64,000 bases of DNA, from NCBI RefSeq assembly GCF_020379485.1, contig NC_063445.1, positions 49,687,422 through 49,751,421 on the forward strand, in the 5' to 3' direction. Position 1 is the stretch's first letter. Each line of letters begins with the position of its first letter. The position numbers and the translations under genes were made by a program. The notes beneath the pieces were generated by a model, which was not told where the DNA came from, made no database searches, and saw only the letters and a program-made list of their open reading frames with translations. The stretch is from Brassica napus. Its lineage: Eukaryota > Streptophyta > Magnoliopsida > Brassicales > Brassicaceae. Of the stretch, positions 42,601-54,489 are shown in pieces.

Positions 42601-43722
42601 TTTGCCGATACAGGAAGCGATCTCCGAATCGGCCAACCGCCTCAGTCGCTACTCCTAATCGCCGATACAGGAAGCGATCTCGTTTGGGTGAAATGCTCCG
42701 CTTGTCGGAACTGCTCTCTCCATTCGCCGGCCACCGTCTTCTTTCCTCGCCATTCTACCACATTCTCTCCCACTCATTGCTACGACCCGCTTTGTCGACT
42801 CGTACCCGGACCGGTTCGGGCTCTGAAATGTAACCATACCCGGATCCATTCCACGTGTCATTACGAGTACGCTTACGCGGACGGTTCATTAACTTCCGGT
42901 CTATTCGCCACCGAAACGACGACGTTGAAGACGAGCTCCGGTAGAGAGGCGTATCTAAAAAGCGTTGCTTTCGGATGCGGGTTTCGGATCTCGGGTCAAA
43001 GCGTTTCGGGTGCGAGTTTTAATGGAGCCCATGGAGTAATGGGTTTGGGCCGTGGCCCAATTTCTTTCGCTTCTCAGTTGGGCCGTCGTTTCGGTAACAA
43101 GTTTTCGTATTGTTTAATGGATTACACTCTCTCTCCGCCGCCGACGAGCTACCTCATCATCGGCGACGGCGGTGGCGGAGCTCGATCCAAGCTTCTATTC
43201 ACTCCGTTGCTCACGAATCCATTCTCTCCGACGTTTTACTACATCCGATTGAAATCAGTTTCCGTCAACGGCGCGAAGTTACGAATCCATCCTTCCGTTT
43301 GGGAAATCGACGGTTCAGGTAACGGCGGAACCGTCGTGGATTCCGGCACCACCCTCGCGTTTTTAGCTGATCCTTCGTATCGACTGGTGATCGCGACTGT
43401 GAGACGACGGATCCGACTCCCGATTGCGGCGGAGATGACTCCGGGATTCGATCTGTGCGTTAACGTCTCCGGCGTTTCGAAACCGGAGAAGTTCATGCCG
43501 AGGTTGAAATTCGAGTTCGCCGGCGGTGCGGTGTTCGTTCCTCCGCCGAGGAATTACTTCATCGAGACGGAGGAGCATGTTCAGTGTCTGGCGATTCAAT
43601 CGGTGAACCCGAAGGTTGGATTCTCGGTGATCGGGAATTTGATGCAGCAAGGGTTCTTGTTTGAGTTCGATAGGGATAGATCACGGCTTGGTTTTTCTCC
43701 TCGTGGTTGCGCTTTGCCGTGA
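42601..43722 (+). pseudogene. 5'-truncated aspartyl protease (A1/pepsin-like)
   Basis: About 353 codons are open from 42664 to the stop at 43720. They have both active-site motifs, ADTGSDLVWVKC (Asp codon at 42664) and VVDSGTTLAFL (Asp codon at 43339), and the C-terminal VIGNLMQQGFLFEFDRDRSRLGF of plant nepenthesin-type proteases. The signal peptide and propeptide are missing. Upstream in frame there is a stop at 42577 and no ATG before the catalytic motif, so no normal product can start; the next ATG (43038) lies after it. At the truncation point the 20 bases coding the DTGS motif are present twice (42604 and 42661), with DLRIGQPPQSLLLI between. It is the apparent counterpart of At3g25700 (from memory). 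Confidence 0.88.
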
Positions 43723-44143
43723 TGATTCGCCGGAATATTTCGTTTCGAGGATTTTTTGTTTTTTTTTTAAATCGTTTTCACTTCTTTTTTTATCCTCTTG
43801 AAAGTACTGGGAGACGGTTCACTGTTACCGAATATAGGAATAAAAATAATGTTTTTTGGAGTTTGTATTATTTCGTATTTGATCGGAGAAATTTCGTCTT
43901 TACCAATTTTATGATACCGTTTTTCATTTTTACTACTGCTATAACATTTTCAAAAATATATTTTTTATTAAGTAGCAAAAAATTATTATACTATTATTAT
44001 CTATATACTAGCTTTTGATCCGCACACCTTCGTGGATATGCTTTTCAAAAAAATTATAGTTTATATCAACATGTGATAATATAGATACATAAATTTTACC
44101 ATATTACTTTTGTGTTTTATATTGGATCATCCATATATTATAT
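43723..44143. other. AT-rich 3' flank of the protease relic
   Basis: T-rich sequence; open frames here are accidental. Nothing recognised. Confidence 0.5.
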
Positions 44144-44152
44144 TTTTTTCTT

Positions 44153-44451
44153 GGGCAATTTTCTTAAATTGTTTTTTTTTAAGTTTTTGTCACAAAAATA
44201 ACCTTAAAAAAAAATGACCGAAATAGTTTTTTTTTTTATTTTGAAAATTTTAATATTTATTTTTTAATTTTAAAAATTTGAAACCATATCCCTAAAACTC
44301 AACCTCTTAACTCTAAACTCTAAGTCTAGATTAGTTAACCATAGGGTAAAATACATTTTTACCTTTTAATAAAACTTATTTTGGTCATTTTCTTCATTGA
44401 GGGCTATTTTTGTGACAAAAACTTAAAAAATACTATTCTAGGAAATTTCTC
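44153..44451. mobile_element. Mutator-type MITE, copy A
   Basis: The arms share TTTAAGTTTTTGTCACAAAA (left near 44179, right inverted near 44410). The 9-bp flank TTTTTTCTT is present on both sides (44144-44152 and 44452-44460). The core carries CTCTAAACTCTAAGTCTAGA then TTAGTTAACCATAGGGTA. Length is 299 bp. This is the best preserved of five related copies. Confidence 0.82.
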
Positions 44452-44460
44452 TTTTTTCTT

Positions 44461-45373
44461 TGAACACATATTATGTGTGTTTACAAATCTTCTAAATTCA
44501 TATATTTGTATCAATAACCACAAAAAACATTTTTCTTATAGAAAATTTATTATTGTTTGGAAAAAATGATTTGCAAATGTTTTGTTTCTAATTACTTTTT
44601 ATACAAGAAAATCATCAAAACATGAAAAAAATATTAAACATATTTATGTGAATAATATAAATGGAGAATAAATAAATAAATATATATATAGGAACCCTTA
44701 ATAAGAAAAAGATGAATCTTCATGAAATCAATATATAGGCCAAGATTGGGCTTATATGTTGACTAATGCTAAATCAAATGCCCTATGATCTTTTTTTGAT
44801 ACGATGACTACGTAAAAATAGGAAAAAAGAAATTAGGATGTTGTTTTGTTTTCGAAGAAACAAATAATTAGTTATGATCTTCTGTTGTTAATAGTGATTG
44901 TGTGAAATTAGGAATCATTTTTTGAATGGTAGTGAGTTGTGGAAGGAAAATAGCATATTTAGTTTAGATTTTGTACACAAAATAATCGAAAATACACCAA
45001 ACAATAAATTTGCTAAACCATAAATTAGGAAAATATCATATTTATTTTCAATTTTGTACACAGAAAAAATGAAAAATTCACAAAACCATTAATTTGCTAA
45101 ACCATAAATTAGCTAAACCAAACCTCGATTATATCTATATACACAATGTTGGTATGCATAATCTAAACAAATATAGTCAGAATATAAATTGGCTAAAATA
45201 TAAAACCATAAACTAAATATTGATTAGATTATGGTTAAGAAATCTTCGTAATAGGTTAACTAATAGAAAAAACTATTACAAACCATAGCTTTAGTGGAGT
45301 ATTGGATTGGAATAATATAAGGTATGTGGTGGTTGGTCAATTGTTAAATCTTGAGTATTGGTTTCGAATAGTA
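44461..45373. other. AT-rich spacer
   Basis: No gene is seen. ACCATAAATTAG-type short repeats recur at about 45015-45120. Confidence 0.5.
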
Positions 45374-45381
45374 CTATAAGG

Positions 45382-45933
45382 TAGGTATGAGACGGATCGG
45401 GTATCCGGGCAATTTTAAGGTATCCGTATCCAGATACTTATCCGGCGGATCCATAATTTTACTATCCTTATTCGGATCCGGGATTCTCGGATATCCGGGT
45501 GTCGGATATCCTTCTAAAAATTGTAATATCCGGCGGATATCCGGATCCTAATTGGATCCTTAAAATAATATTAATATATATATATAAAATATTAAAAATA
45601 ATTTTAAAATAAAAAAATATAATGTTTTTAATTATTTCTATGTATAATATTACAAAATTTACATAAAATTTATATATACTATTATAAAAATGAAAATATA
45701 TTAAATAAAATTAATTTTTATATATAGATATTACTATTTTTGAAATAGTTATTAATAAAACTTACGGATCCGGATATCCGGACTAAAAATTTAAGATATC
45801 CGGATCCGGCTTCGACGGATCCAACATTTTACTATCCGGATCCGGATACGACCCCTTCGGATCCGGATTTTTGGATCAGATCCGGATCGAATCTCGGATC
45901 GAATCTGGATCTCGGATAAAAGTCTCAGGCCTA
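45382..45933. mobile_element. hAT-type MITE rich in GGATCC/GATATCC motifs
   Basis: The ends TAGGTATGAGAC and (inward from the right) TAGGCCTGAGAC are inverted repeats. An exact 8-bp duplication CTATAAGG flanks them (45374-45381 and 45934-45941). Each subterminal region (about 45390-45560 and 45765-45920) is packed with palindromic GGATCCGGATATCC-like units, around an AT-rich non-coding core. Confidence 0.92.
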
Positions 45934-46084
45934 CTATAAGGTACGTGCTGGTCTAATTTAATTAATAAGATTGTGTACCGAACGTTTATTTGGTATAGAG
46001 AATGAATGGGTTAAGGAAAGTGTAAAACTATTGTATTTGATCAGTGACATTCTCTTGTAATTATTTAGGAAAATTAAGGGGTAA

Positions 46085-46520
46085 GTACTATTTGTACTCC
46101 TGTTTTAATAGTTTAGATATAATAAATCATTATTTAAATAAAAATATATAAAAAATAATAAAAATAATAAATATTTTCGAATTATACTTTTTCAAATTCG
46201 AACTTTTTTATAAATTTTTTTTTGAATTATCTTTTTCGAAATTTTTATTTTAATTTTTCCAATATTTCTTTTTTAAAATCGAAAATTATGTTTGAAACTA
46301 TTTTAAATTTTTTTTTTTATATTTTTAAGTATTTATTTATATATTTATTAGAATCCTAAATTTCACATTTCAAAAACCTTACCTCACTCCTCAATTTTAA
46401 ATCTTAAGTCTATATTAGTTATTAGTTAATCCTAGAGGAATAAATGTCTTTTACCTTTCATTAAAAAATGATGATTAGTGTAAACATAAAAAATAATATT
46501 TTGTATTTGTGGCAATTTCC
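46085..46520. mobile_element. Mutator-type MITE, copy B (degenerate)
   Basis: It shares with copy A the core CTTAAGTCTATATTAGTTA and the right-arm pattern ending TTTGTGGCAATTTCCCTAG. The left arm is worn, so boundaries are approximate. Confidence 0.55.
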
Positions 46521-46562
46521 CTAGCGGGAAATACAATACTAAATGCATCACCGCGAAATGTA

Positions 46563-46696
46563 AAAATTGAGCATAATAATAGGTAAAAGTATGCTTCAAA
46601 ATAAATGGTCTTTGTTGTCAATTAATAAATAAATAAATGTTCTTTAATTGAAGTATTTTTATTTTTTTACAATTGATGTTAGAAAGTATTTGAGGA
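46563..46696. repeat. Duplicated segment matching the Helitron right flank (unoccupied-site copy)
   Basis: AATTGAGCATAATAATAGG followed by roughly 115 bp is closely similar to the sequence after the Helitron end (52064-52160), apart from a 32-bp difference between AAATAAATG repeats. The first bases AATTGAGCA equal the sequence immediately left of the same Helitron (47889-47897). Confidence 0.8.
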
Positions 46697-47180
46697 AATT
46701 ATTGACGTAAGTTTGGGATATGAATTAAAATTTTATATGAAATACAACATACTAAATATTTAATAAAGACAAGCACTTGCTAATATGGTATCGTATTAAA
46801 AAATAATTCAAAATGATATTGAATATAAAACGATCTTTTAACATACACAACTCTAAAATGCACTTGCTTCACAGTGTAGGTTTTAGATTATTTGAAAGAA
46901 ACAAAAGTTATTTGGAAAAGTGTAATTAATATTTGTGAAAATGCCAAAAGTTAATTATAATGTTTTCTTTTCAAGTTAATTTGAATTTGAATTTTTATTT
47001 ACAGCTTTTAATCACCAATCATATTTTATCTTGTTTTTTTAAGCTATAGGAAAAAAAACAAAAAATGGTTTTAAAACCCTTATTTTCTAAAGTTTCATAT
47101 TTTTTGTTGTAGAAAATATATTCTTGTAGCAGTCAATTTTAAAGCTACATCTTGTACAGCTAAATCAAAAAATTCTACAT
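46697..47180. other. AT-rich spacer
   Basis: Nothing is recognised between the duplicated segment and the LINE fragment. Confidence 0.45.
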
Positions 47181-47897
47181 GTTAAATTTTACATATGGAG
47201 ACTAATAAAGTCAGCTGTTTAAAACTCATATGGAGATTTCTATCTGCGGATCCTCTATGGGTGAGATGGGTGGAACGCTACTTGATACGGAAAGGTTCTC
47301 TGTGGCAAACAAATGAGAATAATAGTTTGGGTTCCTGGATTTGGAAAAAAATTCTAAAATACAGAAATCTAGCTTATGGTTTTACCAAGGTTGAAATCAA
47401 AAGTGGATCAAAGACGTCTTTCTGGTACGATGCATTGCATGGTCGCAGCTTGGAAGAATAATTGATATCACTAGCACTCGGGGTTGTATAGACCTGGGTA
47501 TACCTATAACTGCTACTGTTGAGTTTGATGTTCAAAGGTATCGAAGTCGCAGGCATAGAGTTGTTAATATGATTGATATTGAGAATGAGATTCTGAAACT
47601 GAGATTGCTGGGTCTGAATTCAGACATTGATACCAGGCTTTGGAAGGGAGTTGACGACTTCTTTAAGCCAAAATTCAACACTCAACAAACATGGCAGCTG
47701 ACAAGAATGCAGTCGCCACGAGTTAATTGGTACAATGCTGTCTGGTTCCGAGGAGCCACTCCTAGATACTCTGTTCGCACATGGATAGCTGTCCATGACC
47801 GCTTGGACCCAGGCGTAAGAGTCCAAAGATGGAGCCCGCAGTCGGATGCTCACTGCTCGGGCCATTTGGAAACACGAGAACATCTGTTAATTGAGCA
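47181..47897 (+). pseudogene. LINE fragment (post-RT and zf-RVT region)
   Basis: CLKLIWRFLSADPLWVRWVE, GSWIWKKILKYRNLA and FWYDALHG are followed, after a stop and frame change near 47460, by PRVNWYNAVWFRGATPRYSV and RTWIAVHDRLDP with HCSGHLETREHLL. This is the conserved tail of a plant LINE ORF2. It is cut off on the right by the Helitron start at 47898. Confidence 0.85.
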
Positions 47898-48099
47898 TCT
47901 ATACTATACTAAAAGTTAAATAAGCTTAATAGGGAGAGTGTCCACGTATGCAAAAATATTCAGACCAATCACACTATTGTATTGTGCCATGTCAGCGTTC
48001 TTCAGTCTAACCAACAGACGATATTGTTTTTCTTTTTGATGACCTTTCCGATTTCTCATTCTTAACAGTTTATCTATTTTTTTTCATTAACTTCGCCCA

Positions 48100-50250
48100 T
48101 GAATCCTCTTCGACTCCTCTTTCTCTGCTCTCTCTATATCTAGCGATGAAAAAACCCTATCAATCTCCGCCGGAAATTAAGATCCACTGATTAATCAAAA
48201 AAAAAAAAAATTAAGATCCACTGAATGCGGCTTGCTTTAGTCGATCTCAGCAAAGTACGAGAATGTCGAGAAAACTCCTTCTGGATCAGTCTTCGGAAAT
48301 CGTTTCTCAGCAGGTATGGTTAATCCCTCAAAGAAGTTGGCCCTAAGAGTGATTTGTAACATAAAGTGTTCATATTTTGTTTCGTGTCGGATGCATGGTG
48401 ATGTTAATTTTATTTGGCTGTGTGTGGTGATGCTGATTTTGAGTTTGGCATGAACCAACACGTATGCCTTTCATATATTCATCTCTGCACTTCATCAGAT
48501 TCCTTCTTTTTTTTTATTAATTCCAGCAACTTAGCTTCTACTACTTCCCTAATGATTTCATTGTCCATTCAAAATATTTTTTCCTTTCAGCTATGTGATG
48601 GATGTGGCATGTTATTTAGAGAATTGTCCAGATTTGTATTGGAAAGATGCATCTGCAGCCACAAGGGTCTGACAGATTCCATTTACCCACATGGAAACCA
48701 GAGCTACGTACATAGAGGTCTCTAAAACTAAATTAATTATTTCATTGACTCAAGTTTTTCAACTTTTCTCTGATTATATATAGTGTTATCCAGTCTCTTT
48801 TTTGCCATCTTTCATCACTCTCTCTCTCTCTCTGTTTTCGCAGCTTGCTCAACAAAAGGGAAAATGCAGTTGTAAATACATTTCTGGTGGTATATTCAAG
48901 GTACTTATTCATCTTGACTAAGACTAAATCTTCTCAGTGAGTTGCTCTGTTTTTATAGATTTGAGAAGTTCTGATTTTTTTTTTTCAATCTTTGTTCTTT
49001 GGCTGAATCTATTGTTCAGACGTTGTGTGTGAAATGCGCTTCTTTCTCTGTTTGTAGTTTATTTTCATGTTTTTTTGGGTTTATGTATATATATACAAAC
49101 ATGTATGAGTCAGACATTACAAATTCTTGATGTTTCACTTCAAGTCAGAATCTCACTATTGTATTGTGGGATATGTTGAATATGACATGGAGGCTGATCT
49201 AGACTCCTGGTTAAGAGATCTGTCAGTTTCAACAACAAAACTCTAGAGCCCACGATCTTAGGATTTTGTGGTAAAATGGTTGTTGAGAAATCCATTCCCT
49301 TCAAATGGATGCAACCGGAGAGAATGATCTCGCTCTGAGTTACACATTGTTGGGATTTTTAGATAAATTTCAGTTCTTGATCTGAGGAACCCCAAACGAA
49401 GCTGCTCTTAAGTTACATAAATTTTACAAAAGATTTGGTACCAGGTGAAAGCTCGCAGGCTGTGCAGTGCTCGTGGAGCAAAGGTGTTACCTGTTAGTGT
49501 TTTGATCTCAAAACTTCTGGTGTTATTGTGTTGTCGTGATCTTATGTTGTATGATAAATCCCCTTTGTTTCAATCACAGGCAGAAACTCTTAGACTTTGG
49601 TGAGGTAAAGATAAGTTATATATCATTCTTTGATATCAAGAAACATGAAACCGTGAATTCCAGGTGGGATCTCGAGCTTGGACAAGAGCAGATGAGGTTG
49701 GTAAAGGTTTGTGACCTTTGACATCGGTATGGACATAACCTTCATTTTTACTATAAGTTGCTCCACTTCCAGAGTAGAGACCTTCTACTGGTAATTACTT
49801 CTCACAGGCTCCTTTTCCCCCATTTATGTCAAAAGGTTTGTGCCAATCAAAAATAAACTTAGATGTGTTTGATTGAAATGTTACAGGTTTGATATTGGCA
49901 AGGAGTAAGAAGTAAAACTTGTGAAGAAGTGTCTCGGTTGAAACTTCAACATTAATTAAGTACCTTGGTCTGGTTAGTATCTATTTCTTTTTGTTGACAT
50001 GATTATGCTTTGTGTATATGGAAAGGCAAGCTTCTGAGGTTTTTCTGAAAGACGGGAAATTCTTTTACAAGAACAGTGGAGATATGCTTCAAACTTCTTC
50101 TATGAAAGATAGTGATCCACAAAAATTTTGGTGCTCAGCACATCAAAAGTATTATATGTTCAGAAGAAGGGGAAGTTTTAACAGTTAAGCTTCTTAGCTG
50201 GAGGAGCTAATGTTGCTGCATGAAGAATTGTTGTTTAAAATGGTGTTCTT
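48100..50250 (+). other. Gene-like interior of the Helitron, origin not recognised
   Basis: The stretch looks genic: CT-rich leader near 48110-48150, an ATG at 48146, exon-like pieces ending in GT (for example before 48316 and 48901), a Cys-containing piece CDGCGMLFRELSRFVL near 48598-48720, and ISYISFFDIKKHETVNSRWD near 49614-49690. I cannot assign a family. It may be a captured gene or the Helitron family's own untranslated transcript region. ATTAAGATCCACTGA is duplicated around an A-run at 48176-48225. Confidence 0.35.
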
Positions 50251-50689
50251 ACGGCTGTTTGGCCATTGTCCATGCTTGGTAGCAATTTTTAATTTTAGTA
50301 TAGTAGATCATATAAAAATATAGATTGAAATTAACTGTGTTGTGAGTATTGTTTTATAGCTAATAAGAAAACTGTGAAAATTTAATTTCAAAAAGCTTCA
50401 GAAATAAATGAGTATTACAGAAGTTTTTAAAGTAATATATAAGAAAAGTTCACAATATCTTATGCAAAATATTTTGTTGAGAATATTTTTTAAGAAGTCA
50501 CGAAAAGATTAATTTGAAATTTATTAAAATACAAATTAACAATAAAACTATGTATTTATAATATATAATATAAAATCTGGTGTGTGGCATCGAGAAAAAA
50601 ATCATAATCAGATAAATAAGTATTTAGATTAAACACAAATAAGTGTTTGAGAACTTTAAACTAATTTTCAATCACTTAAATTCAACAAA

Positions 50690-51535
50690 AACTATTTTTT
50701 AAAAAAATTAACCATTATCTAAATATCCCAATATAAATATTTTTGTCTGAAGGGGTTAATTACTCAAAACTCAACTCTAAACCCTAAACCGTTAATCATA
50801 AACTTTTTTTTTTTTGAAAATACAAACGCTAAACCCAAAACCATCAATCCTAAATTCTTTTTTCTTTAAATATGAACCATAAATCCTGAAACATCAACTT
50901 GAAACCCTATACCCCGAAACATCAACTCTAGACCCTAAACCTTAAACTTCAAATCTAAACCCTAAACCATCAACACTAAACCTTAAACTATCAACACTTT
51001 ACCCTAAAAAGTAAACTCTAAACCCTAAAAAATTAACCCTAAACCCTAAAAAATTAGAGTTGATGATTTAGGGTTTAGATCTGAAGGTTTAGAGTTTAGG
51101 ATTTAGAGTTGACGTTTCGGGATTTAGGTTTTAGAGTTGATGTTTCATGGTTTAGGGTTTAGAGTTGATGATTTAGGGTTTAAAGTTGATGTTTTAAGTT
51201 TAGATTTTGAGTTTAGGGTTTACTTTTAGGGTTTAGAGTTGATGTTTTAGGGTTTAAATTTGAAGGTTTAGGATTTAGGGTTTATAGTTGATGTTTCGGG
51301 GTTTAGAGTTTAGAGTTGATGTTTCATGGTTTAAGGTTTAGAGTTGATGATTTAGGGTTCAGAGTTGATGTTTTAAGTTTAGATTAGTTAATCATATATT
51401 TTTTTTGTCAAAGTTAATCAAAAGGTTATAAATGTCTTTTATCTTTTATTAAATATGAGGGTAAAATTGGTTAATGTAAACATGAAAAGTAGTACTTTGA
51501 AAATTGTATTTTTGACAATTTCCCAAGATTTTAGC
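50690..51535. mobile_element. Mutator-type MITE, copy C, with converging telomere-like arms
   Basis: AAACCCTAA-like units on the left (50770-51050) turn into TTAGGGTTT-like units on the right (51060-51370), centred near 51052. The right part has the family core AAGTTTAGATTAGTTAATCA and the arm ending TTTTTGACAATTTCCC. It lies inside the Helitron, so it inserted there or was carried along. Confidence 0.6.
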
Positions 51536-52063
51536 TGAAACTTAAAAATATTGACTATTCATCACTTTTTGTTAATTTTAATAATAAATAAACAACAAAG
51601 AGTGAGAGGTTGTTCTGTGGATTTTGTTTTTGGTTTTACTTTAGAAAATAATCTGTGAATTGTTTTTTTTGGCTTTAATTGTTTTGTTATATATTTATTT
51701 TCAAAGCACTGAATTAAATCTTTAGAAAAGTTGATTTTGAAAACTAATATATTATTTTAAAAAAAAATTATACTGTATCTTTAATTTTAAAAGCTAAATT
51801 ATGATTGTTTAAAAAAAAAAACAAATTTATAGAAAAAGTGAATGTCTAAAACATTTACCACCATTACCAATCAATCTCTGAGTTTATTCATTTCAAATTC
51901 GTTGGACAACATAATAAATTAATTTGCGTATTATTACTTATATTTTTGGTAGTCAATTTTGAAATAATATATATACATGCTTTTATAAAAAATAAATAAG
52001 CTAAAATTAATTAATAATTATAAGAAGAAATTTACCCGGGCGTAGCCCGGGCAAAGACCCTAG

Positions 52064-52160
52064 TAATAATAGGTAAAAAAGTACGCTTCAAAATAAATGT
52101 TCTTTAATTGAAGTATTTTTTTTTTACAATTGATATTAGAAAGTATTTGAGGAAATTTAT
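52064..52160. repeat. Right flank of Helitron, second copy of the duplicated segment
   Basis: TAATAATAGGTAAAA onward parallels 46572-46696 and ends at a shared GTATTTGAGGAAATT. Confidence 0.8.
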
Positions 52161-54489
52161 GAACAAATCGACCAACGCCCAAAATAACAAACTAACCCAT
52201 ATTGACTCATTGGCCCAAACTTCCTGTGGCCCTTTTTATATATTACAAATCAACAACGAGTCCAACAAAACCTTATAAACAAGTGAAGTTTGAAAAGAAC
52301 AAAACAAAATCGTTCCAATATATATATTTTTTAAACTTGAAACGTTTATCTCAGATAAATCGAAAAAGTTCGATCCCACCCAATCATAAATTTCTTATCT
52401 AAAAATGGAATTGAGCGTTAGCTTTTAACACTCATATCCGAAATTTTTGAAATAGATTCCAAACATGATCGACATACAACATCCCGGCCCGAATACAAGC
52501 GTCTCGCGAAATGCGAATAATATAGAATTGTGGCATGATCATGATCATACAAGTTAGTCAAAAGCTCTGAATATGTTACATATTAGATTATCTCTTGTGA
52601 TCTGAATATGATACATATTAAATTATCTCTTGTGATCTAACTTGTCTACAGGTTTTTATTCGCAAAACATTAATAAGACATATTAAGTGTAAATTTAAAC
52701 ATATGTAATGAATTATATATGAGAAGTATTTTAAAGATAATGAATGGAGTAAGCATGGCGTCATGATGATCAAAGCCCTAAAAGAGCACCCACCGCCCGG
52801 GTTAATGTTCACAAATCGTAACCAAACTTTTTTCTATAAAAAATGTATATTCACTTTAGAAAACCTTAAATATTAAGAAAGTGAAAACACACTCATATAC
52901 GTGTATACAATAAGATATGTAAAAGGGTGGCATAAGAAGGCTACAAATGGCCACAAACGTGAAAAAGTGAAACTTGAAGGGACCAGAAACAACCCATGCG
53001 TGTGACCACAAACTGATGTTTACTTATTCAGTTATTATTCCTTATGCTTTTATGTGATACATATATCTATAATTAATACTACCTATATTATACATAAACA
53101 CACATGTGCAAGCACTGGCACTTCCACATACAAGCAAACTAATTTACATTATATTTGTATTTGCTTCCATAAGACATACCTCATCCCACGTCATCGTTTC
53201 ATATTTTCAATATTGCATATTTGTTATACTGTTGACAATATGTAAAATTTTTTTTTTCGAAACATACATTTCTTCGAATCTTAGAGCAGAACAAGTGTGT
53301 GCTTTTATTCTTTGACTGATGAATGGATCCGTATCTTTTTTGAAAAACTTACTGAAGTTATTGTGACTTAATTAGTTACCCGCCGATTCACTAATATTAT
53401 CACTAGTTGTTTCAACATTACATAGTATACTGTAATCAATACTATTAGGTAGTGAATACGAAGTTACTCGTGTATATATTATAAGGCACTGCAGTGATAC
53501 TCATATAAATCAGCATATTTTGATTTGATTGTTTTAAGTTTATTCCAAGAGAAATAGAGAATCCGCATTAAGATGTTTTGTAGTAACCATTGGTTTGCTA
53601 TGTAGATCATAGGAAAGATGTAGATCATAGGATAGATGTGTTATTCGAAGGTATTCAGTCCAAAATCTGGTAAGCTTCTTCTCGCATAACATGCATGTTC
53701 TAAAGTGATTGAGATTACATGTTGGTTTGTTGATTTAAACATGGTAATTAATGGATGTCAGCTAATGAAATGTGTAATCATAGTTATGTTCGTATTAATT
53801 ATTCACCTAATTATAGAACCCGGCATAGTGGGGCTGGGGCATGTTATAAATTCACAGTTCATGATGTTTTATGCCACATTACTGAGATTATATTTTCTCA
53901 TACGCCAAGAATATATGGAAGTCCAGGCATGTATGTAAAATAAATTTGGTGTATGAAAAGCTTTGAAATATGATATAAATAAGAGATTGATGCCCGAAAA
54001 ACACAAGCAACAACATTTAGTGGACAATGCATAAATTACATAAAACTTGCCAAGACACTCTTAGGGAGATTGTTAGGCTACTTTTTCCTATTGTACAAAA
54101 TTGAGCAACTAGATAAAACAACAATACATGAAACACCTAAAAATCAAATGGCACTTTTATGATGAATCATGGTCTAACACACACCCGCTTTAAGACCCTT
54201 ATGTATGTATTTACGCATACACATGTAATGATTTGGTCGTGAAGACATTTGTATAAATAGGTATGTTGAGTGTAGTCACAAATTCACATGGACAACTCCT
54301 GGTTATATGCATATAGTCTGTCAAACAAGATATTGAATATGTTTACTCGGAGTACTTCAACTAACAAAAAATGAAATTTAAAGGTTTGTGTTATAATTTA
54401 TAAGTCTTATCGTTGTGTCATTATTCAACCTTTTATATTTCATGTTATATGATATAGAAAGATAGTAACTCAGCTTGTTATCGGAGGGG
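52161..54489. other. Intergenic DNA, nothing recognised
   Basis: About 2.3 kb without a supportable gene. Small local duplication: GAATATG-TACATATTA-ATTATCTCTTGTGATCT twice at 52569-52640. Overlapping short frames near 53705-53943 do not resemble known proteins. Confidence 0.5.

Larger units (their letters stand above)
47898..52063 (+). mobile_element. Non-autonomous Helitron (4.17 kb)
   Basis: The 5' end is TCTATACTATACTAAAAG after an A (47897). The 3' end has a 7-bp stem CCCGGGC-GTA-GCCCGGG (52035-52051), then CAAAGACC and CTAG (52060-52063), followed by T. Insertion between A and T without duplication is diagnostic. No Rep or helicase domain is present. The inside holds leader-like and exon-like fragments (48100-50250) and a MITE with telomere-like repeats (50690-51535). 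Confidence 0.9.

Noticed and set aside
42688..42690. Start of the aspartyl protease at 42688
   Set aside because: The codon is GTG inside the WVKC motif, not a plausible plant start; homology continues upstream of it.
53705..53943. Overlapping 77- and 62-codon frames as a possible small gene
   Set aside because: Two frames open together, no signal peptide or domain, AT-rich context.
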